A DNA stretch of 64,000 bases from Chitinophagaceae bacterium IBVUCB2 (lineage in GTDB: Bacteria; Bacteroidota; Bacteroidia; Chitinophagales; Chitinophagaceae), in contig NFUV01000001.1 of assembly GCA_002127295.1 (NCBI GenBank), positions 1,798,001-1,862,000 of the forward strand, read 5' to 3'. The stretch's first letter is position 1; each line of letters begins with the position of its first letter. A model generated the notes under the pieces. That model was not told the DNA's origin. It saw only the letters and a list, made by a program, of their open reading frames with translations, and did not search any database. The translations under genes and the position numbers were made by a program. Shown one piece after another: positions 26,064 through 35,248 of this stretch.

Positions 26064-27539
26064 TTAATCGTTGATGGAAGGATTTTTTTTAATGGGCAAT
26101 CGTTTTCGATAGATCAGACATCGCCACAACCATTCCAGCGGACCCATTGTATAATAACGCAACCAAAAAACAGAGAACACAATTTGCACCAATGCTATTT
26201 CAGCTACTACAAAATAAAGTTCCCATTGCTGCAACCTGCCGAAATATCCAAATCCATATCCATAGAAAAAGAAAGTGCAGATAACGGATTGCAAGATGTA
26301 ATTAGTAAAGGCCATTTTTCCGGCTGCAGCTAAAGCTTTCCATAGCCAGTTGAATATTCCCATTCGTAGCAGCCACAGCAGCAGTGATGCATAACCCGTT
26401 GCCATTAACAATCTTTCAACCGGGAAAAACAAATTATGCGGCAATGAACTTTTCTCTACAAACTTTGTGAAATCCATGAGCCTGTCATCACCCCATTTTA
26501 TACGAAGCCATGCTAACGCCAGTCCTGTTATCAATGCAATCAACCCGATCAATAAATATTTAGAAGATGCAAAGCGGCTACTGAAAAAACCAAGGCTAAA
26601 CAAGGCCATTCCCCATAACATCATCGACCCAATATCCCAAACACCAATTCGGTAAAGCCAGAAGGATTCTTTGTTTTGGGATCGCCCCATCAAGTGCTGC
26701 CACACTTTTAAATAAGAAGCCCGCATGGATTTATTTTCGGCTTCTGTTTTAGAAGAGTCATATTTCATTTCCTTAGTTAATCCTTCCCAGGCACCTTTTT
26801 CCTCCGCTTGCTTTTTAGTTAGGGTATCGTTCTTACGGGCAAGGGAATCATTAAGTTTATTTTTCAGCAAAGTATCCTTAAAAAGAACTGAATCCTTAGT
26901 CTTATCAATACTGTCTTTCTTTGCACGGCTCAGACTATCTGCTTTGAACTTTTTCTCCACTACCGTAACTGCCACATATTTTTTATAGGTCTTTTTATCA
27001 TCGGCAAAATTCCAATACTGCTTGCCGCAATAAATAAGCATACAAAGAATAGCGCAAATGAAAATACCTCTTGTTTTCATTCCATAAAAAGCAAATAATA
27101 AAATACCGACTACACCATATTGAAATAAAATATCGCCAGGCCATAGTAATACAAACGCATTGAAAATTCCAAAACCCATCAGCCACATTTGTCGGCGGAT
27201 ATAAGCATCGGCGTTATTAATGGCAACAGGATGTTCTTTCTTTTGCAGAAATAAAATAATACCCGCCCCAAATACCAATGCAAACAGGGCCCTCATTTTT
27301 CCTTCAAATAAAATGGAGACTGCTGTTAATAAATTATAATTGCCTCCATGTGTCCCTGTCCGATAAAATATCTGCTGGTTATTGGTAAAGCCACCAAATT
27401 CCCAAATACTGATAACAAGAATTCCCAGCAAAGCGAGACCCCGCAAAACATCAAGAGAAAAAATACGTTCATCGGTAATACTGTGAGGAACCACCTGAAT
27501 AGGTGAGCTGCCGGGAGCGGTGAAGGAAGATTGAGTCAT
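26064..27539 (-). CDS. DUF418 membrane protein (YeiB-like), copy A
   Basis: This 491-residue paralogue of the downstream gene shares RGLALLGILVISIWEFGG, GKMAFTNYILQSVICTFFFYGYGFG and the C-terminal GPLEWLWRCLIYRKRLP. It differs by a longer hydrophilic loop (about 185-270) very rich in Lys, Asp and Ser. The tandem arrangement points to gene duplication followed by divergence. The 122-bp gap to the divergent YycJ-like gene should hold both promoters. Confidence 0.85.
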   Translation of the reverse strand: MTQSSFTAPGSSPIQVVPHSITDERIFSLDVLRGLALLGILVISIWEFGGFTNNQQIFYRTGTHGGNYNLLTAVSILFEGKMRALFALVFGAGIILFLQKKEHPVAINNADAYIRRQMWLMGFGIFNAFVLLWPGDILFQYGVVGILLFAFYGMKTRGIFICAILCMLIYCGKQYWNFADDKKTYKKYVAVTVVEKKFKADSLSRAKKDSIDKTKDSVLFKDTLLKNKLNDSLARKNDTLTKKQAEEKGAWEGLTKEMKYDSSKTEAENKSMRASYLKVWQHLMGRSQNKESFWLYRIGVWDIGSMMLWGMALFSLGFFSSRFASSKYLLIGLIALITGLALAWLRIKWGDDRLMDFTKFVEKSSLPHNLFFPVERLLMATGYASLLLWLLRMGIFNWLWKALAAAGKMAFTNYILQSVICTFFFYGYGFGYFGRLQQWELYFVVAEIALVQIVFSVFWLRYYTMGPLEWLWRCLIYRKRLPIKKNPSIND

Positions 27540-27661
27540 GTGGTTGATTTTGGTAGTTTCCTTCAGGTAGCTATTCTAAATATAACTATTAAATGAATTA
27601 AAATCCCAACCCGATTGGTGTAATAATTTTTTACCAGTTAGTATCGGCTTATTTTTACAGC

Positions 27662-28498
27662 ATGTCCCTCTATCTCACATCACTTAATTCTGGCAGTAAC
27701 GCCAATTGTTATTATATCGCCAATAGAAATGAAGCGGTGCTGGTAGATACTGGATTAAGCTGCAGGGAAACGGAAAGGCGAATGGTCAAGCTCGGTCTTT
27801 CTATGGAAAAGGTGAGAGCAATATTTATTTCACATGAACATGGAGATCATATTACAGGACTTGCAGGACTTTCTAAAAAATATCGGTTGCCTGTTTATAT
27901 TACCGATAGCACTTTACGGAATACCAGAATTCCTATTGATCAGCAGCTAATTCAATCATTTAATCACACAAAGCCGGTTAGAATCGGGGAGTTATCTATT
28001 CAAGCTTTTCAAAAAAGCCACGATGCCGCAGACCCGCATAGTTTTATGATAACAGGAAATGGTACTAATGTTGGCATCATCACCGATATTGGATATGCCT
28101 GCAAACATGTATTGAAATATTTTAGCCGTTGTCATGCTGTTTTTTTGGAGTCCAATTATTGTGACAACATGCTCGCCAATGGCAATTATCCTTATCATTT
28201 ACAACAGCGTATCAGCAGCGATAGGGGGCATTTATCGAATAGACAAGCATTGGAATTATTTCAACACTATAAATCTCCCGAACTTCAATTACTCATTCTC
28301 TCACATCTATCCAAGAATAATAATAAACCAGAGCTGGTAGAACAACTATTTGCCCCCCACGCCGGTAAAACAAAAGTTGTTGTTGCGTCCCGCTATGAAG
28401 CCGGACCCATTTTCAATATTGCGGGCAACGAGCCGATGGCAGTATTACAAAAGAAGAGAGCCCTGCAAAAAAATGAAAATCAACTTTCATTGTTTTAA
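27662..28498 (+). CDS. MBL-fold hydrolase, YycJ/WalJ-like
   Basis: The metallo-beta-lactamase motif SHEHGDHITG (His58, His60, Asp62, His63) follows an N-terminal LNSGSNANCYYI strand typical of YycJ/WalJ. Members are predicted exonucleases linked to DNA repair or to coordination of cell-wall and cell-cycle control. At 278 residues it is of normal size. It has no signal peptide. Confidence 0.88.
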   Translation: MSLYLTSLNSGSNANCYYIANRNEAVLVDTGLSCRETERRMVKLGLSMEKVRAIFISHEHGDHITGLAGLSKKYRLPVYITDSTLRNTRIPIDQQLIQSFNHTKPVRIGELSIQAFQKSHDAADPHSFMITGNGTNVGIITDIGYACKHVLKYFSRCHAVFLESNYCDNMLANGNYPYHLQQRISSDRGHLSNRQALELFQHYKSPELQLLILSHLSKNNNKPELVEQLFAPHAGKTKVVVASRYEAGPIFNIAGNEPMAVLQKKRALQKNENQLSLF

Positions 28499-28746
28499 CA
28501 ACTAATAAGATTACGGAGAACTAACATTACTAGTTCAATGATTTTTATATGTGTTTACTATTATTGCTCGTAGATTCCCTGCTGATATTTTACAATTGCT
28601 GCGTAATTATTCGCAAACTATTAATAAACAAACATTTATTACTTGCATTTTTAACAATTGCATAATATTTTGCACTCACTATCGTTTTACATCCACACCG
28701 TGTAAAATCTTTTAAAAAAGAAAGCCGGTAGATAATCGTACCCTAA

Positions 28747-29490
28747 GTGAAAAACCTATTAATTCCCATGCTTGTGGGAGTAATGTGTACATCGTTTACC
28801 ATTATTCCAACGCTATCTACTGTAAACAGCGAGTCAGCTGTTGCTATAGCTTCTCATTCAATCATTCCGGAACCACCACTCAATATCACCACCGATGCAG
28901 CTACTACTATTTATGCTTCTGCAAACCTACAGCAATATGGTTTGTCTGATGAGGCTTTTCAATATGCATGGAAAGGCTATCAGAAATTACTCAATAATAA
29001 ATTGATTAGTCGGAGTGAATATCTTACCATCTGTGATTTCAGTCAACCTTCTTCGAAGAAAAGATTATATATAGTTGATGTTGAAAATAAAAAACTGGTC
29101 ATTAATACTTATGTGGCTCATGGAAAAAATTCTGGTGCTGAGTATGCCACCCGGTTTTCCAACACTCCTGAATCATTACAAAGCAGCCTGGGGTTTTATG
29201 TAACCGCAAATACTTATATCGGTGCACACGGATTATCGCTTCGCATCAATGGTGTAGACAGAGGGTATAATGACAAAGCATTAGCGAGAACAATTGTTAT
29301 ACATGGCGCTGCCTATGTTGATCCGGCAAGAGCAAAAGCTGGTGTATTTATGGGTCGCAGTTATGGATGCCCGGCTGTACCCCAAAAAGAATCCGCAGAA
29401 ATTATTACCACAATAAAGAATGGCACTTGCCTGTTCATATATCATCCAGGAAAAGCATATTTGAACGGATCTAAAATATTAAACGGCTGA
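28747..29490 (+). CDS. Exported L,D-transpeptidase-like protein (YkuD_2 type)
   Basis: The conserved block GAHGLSLRINGVDRGYN, then VIHGAAYVDP and GRSYGCPAVPQ with Cys208 matches the murein L,D-transpeptidase catalytic domain family. It should act on peptidoglycan or a related polymer in the periplasm. The start is a GTG at 28747, chosen because it gives a basic residue before the hydrophobic signal peptide; an ATG at 28768 is possible. A terminator follows. Confidence 0.85.
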   Translation: MKNLLIPMLVGVMCTSFTIIPTLSTVNSESAVAIASHSIIPEPPLNITTDAATTIYASANLQQYGLSDEAFQYAWKGYQKLLNNKLISRSEYLTICDFSQPSSKKRLYIVDVENKKLVINTYVAHGKNSGAEYATRFSNTPESLQSSLGFYVTANTYIGAHGLSLRINGVDRGYNDKALARTIVIHGAAYVDPARAKAGVFMGRSYGCPAVPQKESAEIITTIKNGTCLFIYHPGKAYLNGSKILNG

Positions 29491-29521
29491 TTGGACACAC
29501 TAACAAGGATGGATGAAAAAC

Positions 29522-29556
29522 AAAAAGCTCAACTTACCCTATGGTTGGGCTTTTTT
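29522..29556 (+). terminator. Terminator after the L,D-transpeptidase gene
   Basis: AAAAAGCTCAAC (29522-29533) pairs with GTTGGGCTTTTT (29544-29555) with one G-T pair, giving a T-rich tail. It may also end the convergent transporter transcript. Confidence 0.8.
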
Positions 29557-29580
29557 GTTTTCTCTTTCGAACGACAATCG

Positions 29581-30756
29581 TTACAACTTTCCAATACTTT
29601 GCTGAATAGTGATAACTCCCATATAAGTCATAGCTGCTACAACGATCCAACCAATTACTTGTAATAGCAAAGGATGTTTATAATTTTTGACAATATCCGA
29701 TCTGTTAGCTGCTAATAAAATTACCGCTAATGCAACGGGGAGAATTAATCCATTTACCATACCTGCCAGTACCAACAATTTTATTGGATTACCTACCACA
29801 ACAAAAATGATAGTGGATAAAATGATAAAACAACTGATCACTATTTTTTCATTGTCTCTTACAGCAGGCACTAATGTTTTCCAGAATGAAACAGATGTAA
29901 ATGAGGCGCCTACCACCGATGTGATTGCGGCACTCCAAATCACCACACCAAAAAATTTATAGCCAAGTTCACCTGCTGCTGATTGAAAAACAGAAGCCGC
30001 AGGATTTGCTGCTGCTAATTTTATTCCCTGCGATACAATTCCCAATGCTGCAAAGAATAGCATAAACCGCATAATAGAAGTAATGAGAATACCACTTACC
30101 GCACTTCTTGTTACCTGGGGTAAATAGGCCGGGCCTTTAATACCTGCATCTAATAAACGGTGTGCTCCTGCAAATGAAATATACCCACCCACTGTACCAC
30201 CAACCAGTGTTACAATTTTCACCATATCTATTTTCTCTGGCCAAATTGTTCTATACAAGGCCTCCCCAATTGGTGGATTGGAGGAGAAAGCAATATAAAC
30301 GGTAAGTGCAATCATTATTAATCCTAACAGTTTCGCAAAATTATCGATCAATTTTCCTGCTTCTTTATACCAGAATATACCGAGTGCAATTGCACAACTG
30401 ATAACTGCTCCAATTTTTGTATCAACCCCGGTCAAAACATTTAATCCAAGACCACAACCCGCAATATTGCCGATATTAAAAACAAGACCGCCAAATACAA
30501 TTAACCCAGCCAAAAAATAACCAAGCCGGGGAAAAACTTTGTTTGCAATATCCTGCGCCCGGCTATCACTCATGGTTACTATTCGCCAGATATTCAATTG
30601 TGCCCCGATGTCTAATAAAATAGAAATTAGGATAACAAAACCAAAGCTTGTAAGTAATTGTTCGGTAAATAAAGATGTTTGTGTAAGAAAGCCGGGACCA
30701 ATTGCTGAAGTTGCCATCAGGAATGCAGCACCAAGTATAGCAGAGTTTTTTTTCAT
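29581..30756 (-). CDS. NRAMP-related transporter of the 5-oxoprolinase operon
   Basis: The 391-residue protein has the NRAMP fold with about 11 membrane helices and the GPGFL start of helix 1. The metal-binding DPGN of true NRAMP helix 1 is replaced by TEQL, and the helix 6 MPH motif is replaced by GGY (GGTVGGYISFAG). It is therefore unlikely to move Mn2+ or Fe2+ in the usual way. It is the last gene of the pxpB-pxpC-pxpA operon and touches pxpA by 1 bp. A similar NRAMP-like gene (ycsG) sits beside the same genes in Bacillus subtilis. Transport of 5-oxoproline or a related compound is a reasonable inference. Confidence 0.82.
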   Translation of the reverse strand: MKKNSAILGAAFLMATSAIGPGFLTQTSLFTEQLLTSFGFVILISILLDIGAQLNIWRIVTMSDSRAQDIANKVFPRLGYFLAGLIVFGGLVFNIGNIAGCGLGLNVLTGVDTKIGAVISCAIALGIFWYKEAGKLIDNFAKLLGLIMIALTVYIAFSSNPPIGEALYRTIWPEKIDMVKIVTLVGGTVGGYISFAGAHRLLDAGIKGPAYLPQVTRSAVSGILITSIMRFMLFFAALGIVSQGIKLAAANPAASVFQSAAGELGYKFFGVVIWSAAITSVVGASFTSVSFWKTLVPAVRDNEKIVISCFIILSTIIFVVVGNPIKLLVLAGMVNGLILPVALAVILLAANRSDIVKNYKHPLLLQVIGWIVVAAMTYMGVITIQQSIGKL

Positions 30757-31469
30757 TAATGCTTTATCGCTTTATGTATTGCTTTTGCAAATTCAGCAGC
30801 ATGCTCACCATCTCCATGAATGCAAATAGTTTCGGCAATGATCGGAATGGTATTTCCTGTTATAGTTGTTACTGTTCCTGTATTGATCATTTGTTGCACT
30901 TGCCGTATTGCTTCACCTGTATTTTCAATTAAGGCACCGGGACTAGTGCGGGGAGTTAAAGAACCATCATCCTGGTAAATACGATCAGCAAAAACTTCGC
31001 TGCTCGTTTTCAATCCTATAGCTTTTGCTTGTGTTATGGTTTGGCTGCCACTTAAACCAACTAAAATCAAATTACTATCAAAATCTCTTACAGCCTTAGC
31101 AATCACATTTGCTATTAAGGCATCTTTTGCTGCCATATTGTACAAAGCGCCGTGAGGCTTTACATGATTTATTTTTATGTCGAATGATGATGCTACTTCT
31201 GAAAAAAGAATGAGTTGCTGTGTAATCAAATCATACAATTCATCAACAGGTAAATTCATTTCTTGTCTTCCAAAATTATCTCTATCATAAAAAGATGGAT
31301 GTGCACCAACTGCTACCCCATATTTTACACAGAGAGCAATTGTTTCATGCATCGTCATCACATCACCTGCATGATAACCGCAGGCAATATTAGCCGAGCT
31401 GATAAAAGGCATAATGAGTTCATCATTACCAACGCCTTCACCCATATCACAATTAATGTCTGGTATCAT
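30756..31469 (-). CDS. pxpA: 5-oxoprolinase subunit A (LamB/YcsF family)
   Basis: The N-terminus DINCDMGEGVGNDELIMPF and IACGYHAGD are LamB/YcsF family signatures. PxpA works with PxpB and PxpC to open 5-oxo-L-proline to L-glutamate with ATP, clearing a spontaneous damage product of glutamine. The 237-residue length is normal. It overlaps pxpC by 4 bp (ATGA). Confidence 0.93.
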   Translation of the reverse strand: MIPDINCDMGEGVGNDELIMPFISSANIACGYHAGDVMTMHETIALCVKYGVAVGAHPSFYDRDNFGRQEMNLPVDELYDLITQQLILFSEVASSFDIKINHVKPHGALYNMAAKDALIANVIAKAVRDFDSNLILVGLSGSQTITQAKAIGLKTSSEVFADRIYQDDGSLTPRTSPGALIENTGEAIRQVQQMINTGTVTTITGNTIPIIAETICIHGDGEHAAEFAKAIHKAIKH

Positions 31470-32455
31470 TTAATGTATTCCTGTAACCTGAAAGTACAGG
31501 CATTTTGCAATTGCTGCAAATGTTGTTGTTGCTGCAGTAATAATTCTTCTGCTATTTGCTGACTGGTGAAGCTGAACCGGATCTTTTCCCCTGCGTTTAT
31601 TTGTGCCAACCTTGATTGATGTGCTGAAATTACATGTGCTATTCTTGGATAACCCCCTGTTGTTTGGTGGTCGGCCATCAGCACTATTAATTGCCCATCA
31701 GGCAATAATTGTATAGTACCACAATTAACCGCAGACGAGATCATCTCTGTATTATTTGTTGTAGTAAGTGGGCTCCCCTTTAATCGATAACCCATCCTGT
31801 CCGACTGTGGTGAAACAGTAAAAGACTCTGAGAGGATTTTTTGTTTGGACTCATTGGTTAACCGGTTCCATTCATCTCCTTCAAGCAAAAAAAAAGGTAC
31901 TTCTTTTATTAATCCTGTTTGCGAATCTGATTTCCATGGCAATATTAAAAACTCGGTCTTCCCCAACAACTGGGTAAGTGAGGAAGGAATAGATCGTATT
32001 GGTATTTCATCTTCTTTATGTAAAGCCCTTCCTTTATATCCTCCGGCTCTTGCCTTTAATTGTGTACTGTAACTATTTAACCATATCGGGATATCAAATC
32101 CTCCATGCACTCCCAGGTAAGCTCTAGCTCCTTTTTTCAACCCATAAAATTGGAGTATGCTGTATTTGTTTATCAATACGGGTTGCCCCAATGGAATTTC
32201 TTCTGCATTTATATGTGCAGAAAAATCAGCACCGCTTATGGCAATCAATGCAGGCTCTTCAAAAAATAATTCAGCGGCGGGATAATGCAATTCTATTACT
32301 GCCTCTGTTCTGTTATTGCCCACCAAAATATTCGCTACTTGTGCCGACCATTTATCCATGGCGCCACCAGGATTTATTCCAAGATGTTGCCAACTGTAGC
32401 GGCCCAAATCCTGCAATGTATCCAATACCCCGGCTTTTATGATTCGTACATTCAT
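31466..32455 (-). CDS. pxpC: 5-oxoprolinase subunit C (KipA-like)
   Basis: The 329-residue protein matches the biotin-dependent carboxyltransferase-like/KipA family: VLDTLQDLGRYSWQHLGINPGGAMD at the start, ARAYLGVHGGFD and the late SDRMGYRLKG motif. It forms the PxpBC complex with the product of the gene 14 bp upstream. Order pxpB-pxpC-pxpA is normal for the pathway. Confidence 0.93.
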   Translation of the reverse strand: MNVRIIKAGVLDTLQDLGRYSWQHLGINPGGAMDKWSAQVANILVGNNRTEAVIELHYPAAELFFEEPALIAISGADFSAHINAEEIPLGQPVLINKYSILQFYGLKKGARAYLGVHGGFDIPIWLNSYSTQLKARAGGYKGRALHKEDEIPIRSIPSSLTQLLGKTEFLILPWKSDSQTGLIKEVPFFLLEGDEWNRLTNESKQKILSESFTVSPQSDRMGYRLKGSPLTTTNNTEMISSAVNCGTIQLLPDGQLIVLMADHQTTGGYPRIAHVISAHQSRLAQINAGEKIRFSFTSQQIAEELLLQQQQHLQQLQNACTFRLQEYIK

Positions 32456-32469
32456 AGCTTATTGGTATT

Positions 32470-33198
32470 CTAAAAAAGAGAATCGTTTTCTTGTTGATGA
32501 AATTCATCAATGCTGATGGCATGAAACTGAACGGTATCTCCGGCTTTCAATAACACTGGCTCATCCCTGCCAACATTAAATAGTTTCAACGGCGTCCGCC
32601 CAATGATCTGCCAGCCACCCGGTGACGCAAAAGGATAAATACCTGTTTGCACTCCGGCTATGCCTACACTTCCTGCAGCAATCGGTACCGGTTCAGTTTT
32701 TCTGGGCATAGTAATTTTTTCATCCACTTCGCCCATATATGCAAAGCCTGGTAAAAAGCCCAACATATACACTTTATATTTTATTGACTGGTGCAGTGTA
32801 ATTACTTCTTCTACGGTAAGATTATTTTTTGCAGCTACCTGCGGAATATCCCATGCAAATTCTTCTGCATAACAAACAGGAATTTTTACAAGATGTTCAC
32901 CTACATTTATATGCTCAACAGGTTGCGCTAATCGTTCTTCTATTATTTTTTTAACCGTCTCAAATGCAGAACTGCCTGTAGGGTATTCTTTTTTTATCTT
33001 TCCAATATCATAAAGAACCGTAAGTGTACAATATGCCGGTACAATCTCTATCATGCCCCGAAATGGTTGCTGCTGCAGTTGTTGAAACCTCGCAATCACT
33101 TCATTATTAATAGAAGAGTTTATCGCACTGCCAAATTCAATAGTAATGGCAGTATCTCCTAATGGGAAAATGCGGTATGATAAATTTGTAGAACTCAT
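32470..33198 (-). CDS. pxpB: 5-oxoprolinase subunit B (KipI-like)
   Basis: The protein carries the KipI/PxpB pattern: GDTAITIEFG near residue 14, GFLPGFAYMGEVDEK near 148 and GSVGIAGVQTGIYPFASPGGW near 178. It is the first gene of the operon. In B. subtilis the homologue was first described as an inhibitor of the sporulation kinase KinA, but the 5-oxoprolinase role fits this context. Confidence 0.93.
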   Translation of the reverse strand: MSSTNLSYRIFPLGDTAITIEFGSAINSSINNEVIARFQQLQQQPFRGMIEIVPAYCTLTVLYDIGKIKKEYPTGSSAFETVKKIIEERLAQPVEHINVGEHLVKIPVCYAEEFAWDIPQVAAKNNLTVEEVITLHQSIKYKVYMLGFLPGFAYMGEVDEKITMPRKTEPVPIAAGSVGIAGVQTGIYPFASPGGWQIIGRTPLKLFNVGRDEPVLLKAGDTVQFHAISIDEFHQQENDSLF

Positions 33199-33291
33199 TA
33201 TAAACTCCTATCAAGATAACAACTTCCTGCAAATTGAAAAGAGAACGCAACTCATATTTGTTTACCCGCTGTATTACTACTATCGTCATCG

Positions 33292-33302
33292 TTGCGTCGC
33301 AC
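33292..33302 (-). repeat. Second copy of the GTGCGACGCAA motif
   Basis: On the minus strand this reads GTGCGACGCAA, again followed by CGATGA and preceded by GATGAAGA. It lies in the 204-bp gap between divergent pxpB and the radical SAM gene; no gene is seen in the gap. Confidence 0.35.
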
Positions 33303-33402
33303 TCTTCATCGTTCAGTAATTCTACTGAACATTTTCATTGCCTCCCCAAAAATAGCATAGCCTATTTACCCTTGTCCCCTTTTCAACTAACTTTACAACC
33401 TG

Positions 33403-34434
33403 ATGGCAAGATTTAACCGAAGTGACAGTTTTAATTTATTATCGAAGCTTACACCCCGCCGGGCATGGAACGGTGTAAAGGTGTTGAGTAGTTATTATTT
33501 CAGTAAGTGGACCAAAAGAGCCGTGCAATGGGGTTATCCTCTTTCTATCTCTTTTGAACCCACCACTTCCTGCAATCTTCGTTGCCCTGAATGTCCCAGT
33601 GGTCTCAGGGCTTTTACAAGACCAACAGGTATGCTGAAAAAAGATTTCTTCAGCGAAACGATAGACCAGCTACATAAAGATCTCTTATATCTCGTTTTTT
33701 ATTTCCAGGGAGAACCTTATCTCAACCCCAATTTTTTAGATATGGTTGAATATGCTTCCCGAAAAAAAATTTACACGGCCACTTCTACCAATGCACATTA
33801 TATGAATGATGCGAATGCAAAACGTACTGTGGAAAGTGGGTTGGACAGGTTGATCATTTCTATTGATGGCACAACACAGGAAGTTTATCAACAGTACCGT
33901 GTTGGCGGCACCTTGTCTAAAGTAATTGAAGGTGCTACCAATATTGTGAAATGGAAAAAAGAATTAAAAAGTAAAAAGCCCTTTGTTGTTTTTCAGTTCC
34001 TGGTTGTAAAGCCTAATGAACATCAAATAGAAGATGTAAAAAAACTGGCCAAAGAAGTGGGAGTAGATGATGTATGGTTTAAAACAGCACAGGTATATGA
34101 TTATGAAAATGATCCGAACCAATTAATACCAACCATTGATAAATACAGTCGCTATAAAACTACTTCTACGGGAACAAAGTTTAAAGGTAAACTTGAAAAT
34201 CATTGCTGGCGGCTATGGCATGATCCGGTAATAACCTGGGACGGATTAGTGGCCCCCTGTTGCTTTGATAAAGATGCCCAACATCAACTGGGTGATCTGA
34301 AACAAAAGCCATTTAAAGAAATCTGGAAAAACGGCGAATACAATAGTTTTCGCAAAAAGATTTTAAGTGGCCGTAGAAATATTGATATTTGTGCTAACTG
34401 CAGTGAGGGAACGAAAGTGTGGAGCAGCGACTGA
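33403..34434 (+). CDS. Radical SAM/SPASM domain enzyme
   Basis: The cluster motif CNLRCPEC (Cys57, Cys61, Cys64) binds the [4Fe-4S] cluster for S-adenosylmethionine cleavage, followed by the FYFQGEPYLNP and RLIISIDGTTQEVYQQYR barrel motifs. The C-terminal SPASM-type region has Cys residues in NHCWRLW, APCCFDKD and ICANCSE that can hold an auxiliary cluster. The substrate is unknown, since no peptide precursor or biosynthetic partner is adjacent. The DinB-family gene lies 16 bp downstream and may be co-transcribed. Confidence 0.9.
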   Translation: MARFNRSDSFNLLSKLTPRRAWNGVKVLSSYYFSKWTKRAVQWGYPLSISFEPTTSCNLRCPECPSGLRAFTRPTGMLKKDFFSETIDQLHKDLLYLVFYFQGEPYLNPNFLDMVEYASRKKIYTATSTNAHYMNDANAKRTVESGLDRLIISIDGTTQEVYQQYRVGGTLSKVIEGATNIVKWKKELKSKKPFVVFQFLVVKPNEHQIEDVKKLAKEVGVDDVWFKTAQVYDYENDPNQLIPTIDKYSRYKTTSTGTKFKGKLENHCWRLWHDPVITWDGLVAPCCFDKDAQHQLGDLKQKPFKEIWKNGEYNSFRKKILSGRRNIDICANCSEGTKVWSSD

Positions 34435-34450
34435 TCATTAAAAACCGCCT

Positions 34451-34936
34451 ATGCATATTTCCTCTTCTATTTCAACCCGCTTGCAATACCAACATAAATC
34501 TCTTGTTGATATAATTGACGGCCTTACTGATGAACAGGCAAGACGACAAATTATTCCTGGTAAATGGTCCATCTTTGAACACATTGTACACCTTCAAACT
34601 TACCAGCACACTTTTATTAAAAGAATTCAACAAATTCTTACCGGCGAAACGCCTTCGTTTCCCCGTTATTCGGCAGAAGCCGATCCATTGTTCCTTGATA
34701 ATTGCGAAAGATCCATCCGGGAGATAATGCAGGATATGCTTACTGTTCGAAAAGCAATGGCTGGAGAAATGCTCACTTTTCAAGACGCCGACTATTTAAA
34801 AAAAGGAATTCACCCTCACTTTGGCGAAATGAATATCCTGCAATGGCTCAATTTTTTTTTGCTGCATGAAGGACATCATCTCTTTGCCAGTTTTAAATTG
34901 GCAGCAGCGTTAAAGAACGAGGCTAAAAATTTTTAA
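34451..34936 (+). CDS. DinB-like four-helix-bundle protein
   Basis: The 161-residue protein shows the DinB/YfiT pattern: LTDEQARRQIIPGKWSIFEHIVHL in helix 1-2, a middle helix pair and the C-terminal LLHEGHHLFASFKL. His49, His144 and His148 (by pattern) could form the metal site of the family. Relatives are often metal-dependent thiol transferases, for example with bacillithiol; the role here is not known. Confidence 0.8.
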   Translation: MHISSSISTRLQYQHKSLVDIIDGLTDEQARRQIIPGKWSIFEHIVHLQTYQHTFIKRIQQILTGETPSFPRYSAEADPLFLDNCERSIREIMQDMLTVRKAMAGEMLTFQDADYLKKGIHPHFGEMNILQWLNFFLLHEGHHLFASFKLAAALKNEAKNF

Positions 34937-34950
34937 ACCATACATCCTTC

Positions 34951-35040
34951 TTACCACTTCTTCATTTCATCAAAAATGGAGGTGTAGAATGAGGTAAAGC
35001 CTTCAAAAAAATTGCGGAACGATTCGGATAATAGCTTCAT
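34951..35040 (-). CDS. Possible 29-residue small protein
   Basis: In a 312-bp gap (34937-35248) the minus strand has a short ORF from ATG at 35040 to TAA at 34951, encoding MKLLSESFRNFFEGF and onward to DEMKKW. It is aromatic-rich and amphipathic. No promoter or ribosome site is evident and I recognise no family, so it may be chance. Confidence 0.25.
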   Translation of the reverse strand: MKLLSESFRNFFEGFTSFYTSIFDEMKKW

Positions 35041-35181
35041 AAAAAGTTAGGTTAAGGTTGATACTGTAAAACAACTGATTTTCTACATCTGCACCAATAC
35101 CACAAAGAGGGGATTTTTTGCATGAATGCTGCCCGGGTCATGTTAATAAAAGGTAAAGAATACGGGTAAAATAAAAATAAA

Positions 35182-35213
35182 TTTGACAATTCAATGTTGC
35201 AACATTAATTTTG
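35182..35213 (+). promoter_or_regulatory. Promoter with palindromic operator in the spacer
   Basis: TTTG (35182-35185), 20 bp, then TAATTTTG (35206-35213) matches the Bacteroidota TTTG/TAnnTTTG promoter. The spacer holds the perfect 14-bp palindrome AATGTTGCAACATT (35193-35206), directly touching the -7 box. A bound dimer there would block RNA polymerase. The marR gene lies 500 bp downstream, and a near-identical palindrome occurs at 61869. Confidence 0.75.
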
Positions 35214-35248
35214 TGCTATCAAATTTTTACCTCTAAAACTTATATAAC

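Noticed and set aside
29581-30756. Mn2+/Fe2+ NRAMP transporter (MntH)
   Set aside because: The two metal-binding motifs are replaced and the operon context is 5-oxoproline metabolism.
33234-33416. 60-residue ORF before the radical SAM gene
   Set aside because: It overlaps the start of the radical SAM gene in another frame and has no features of a real protein.
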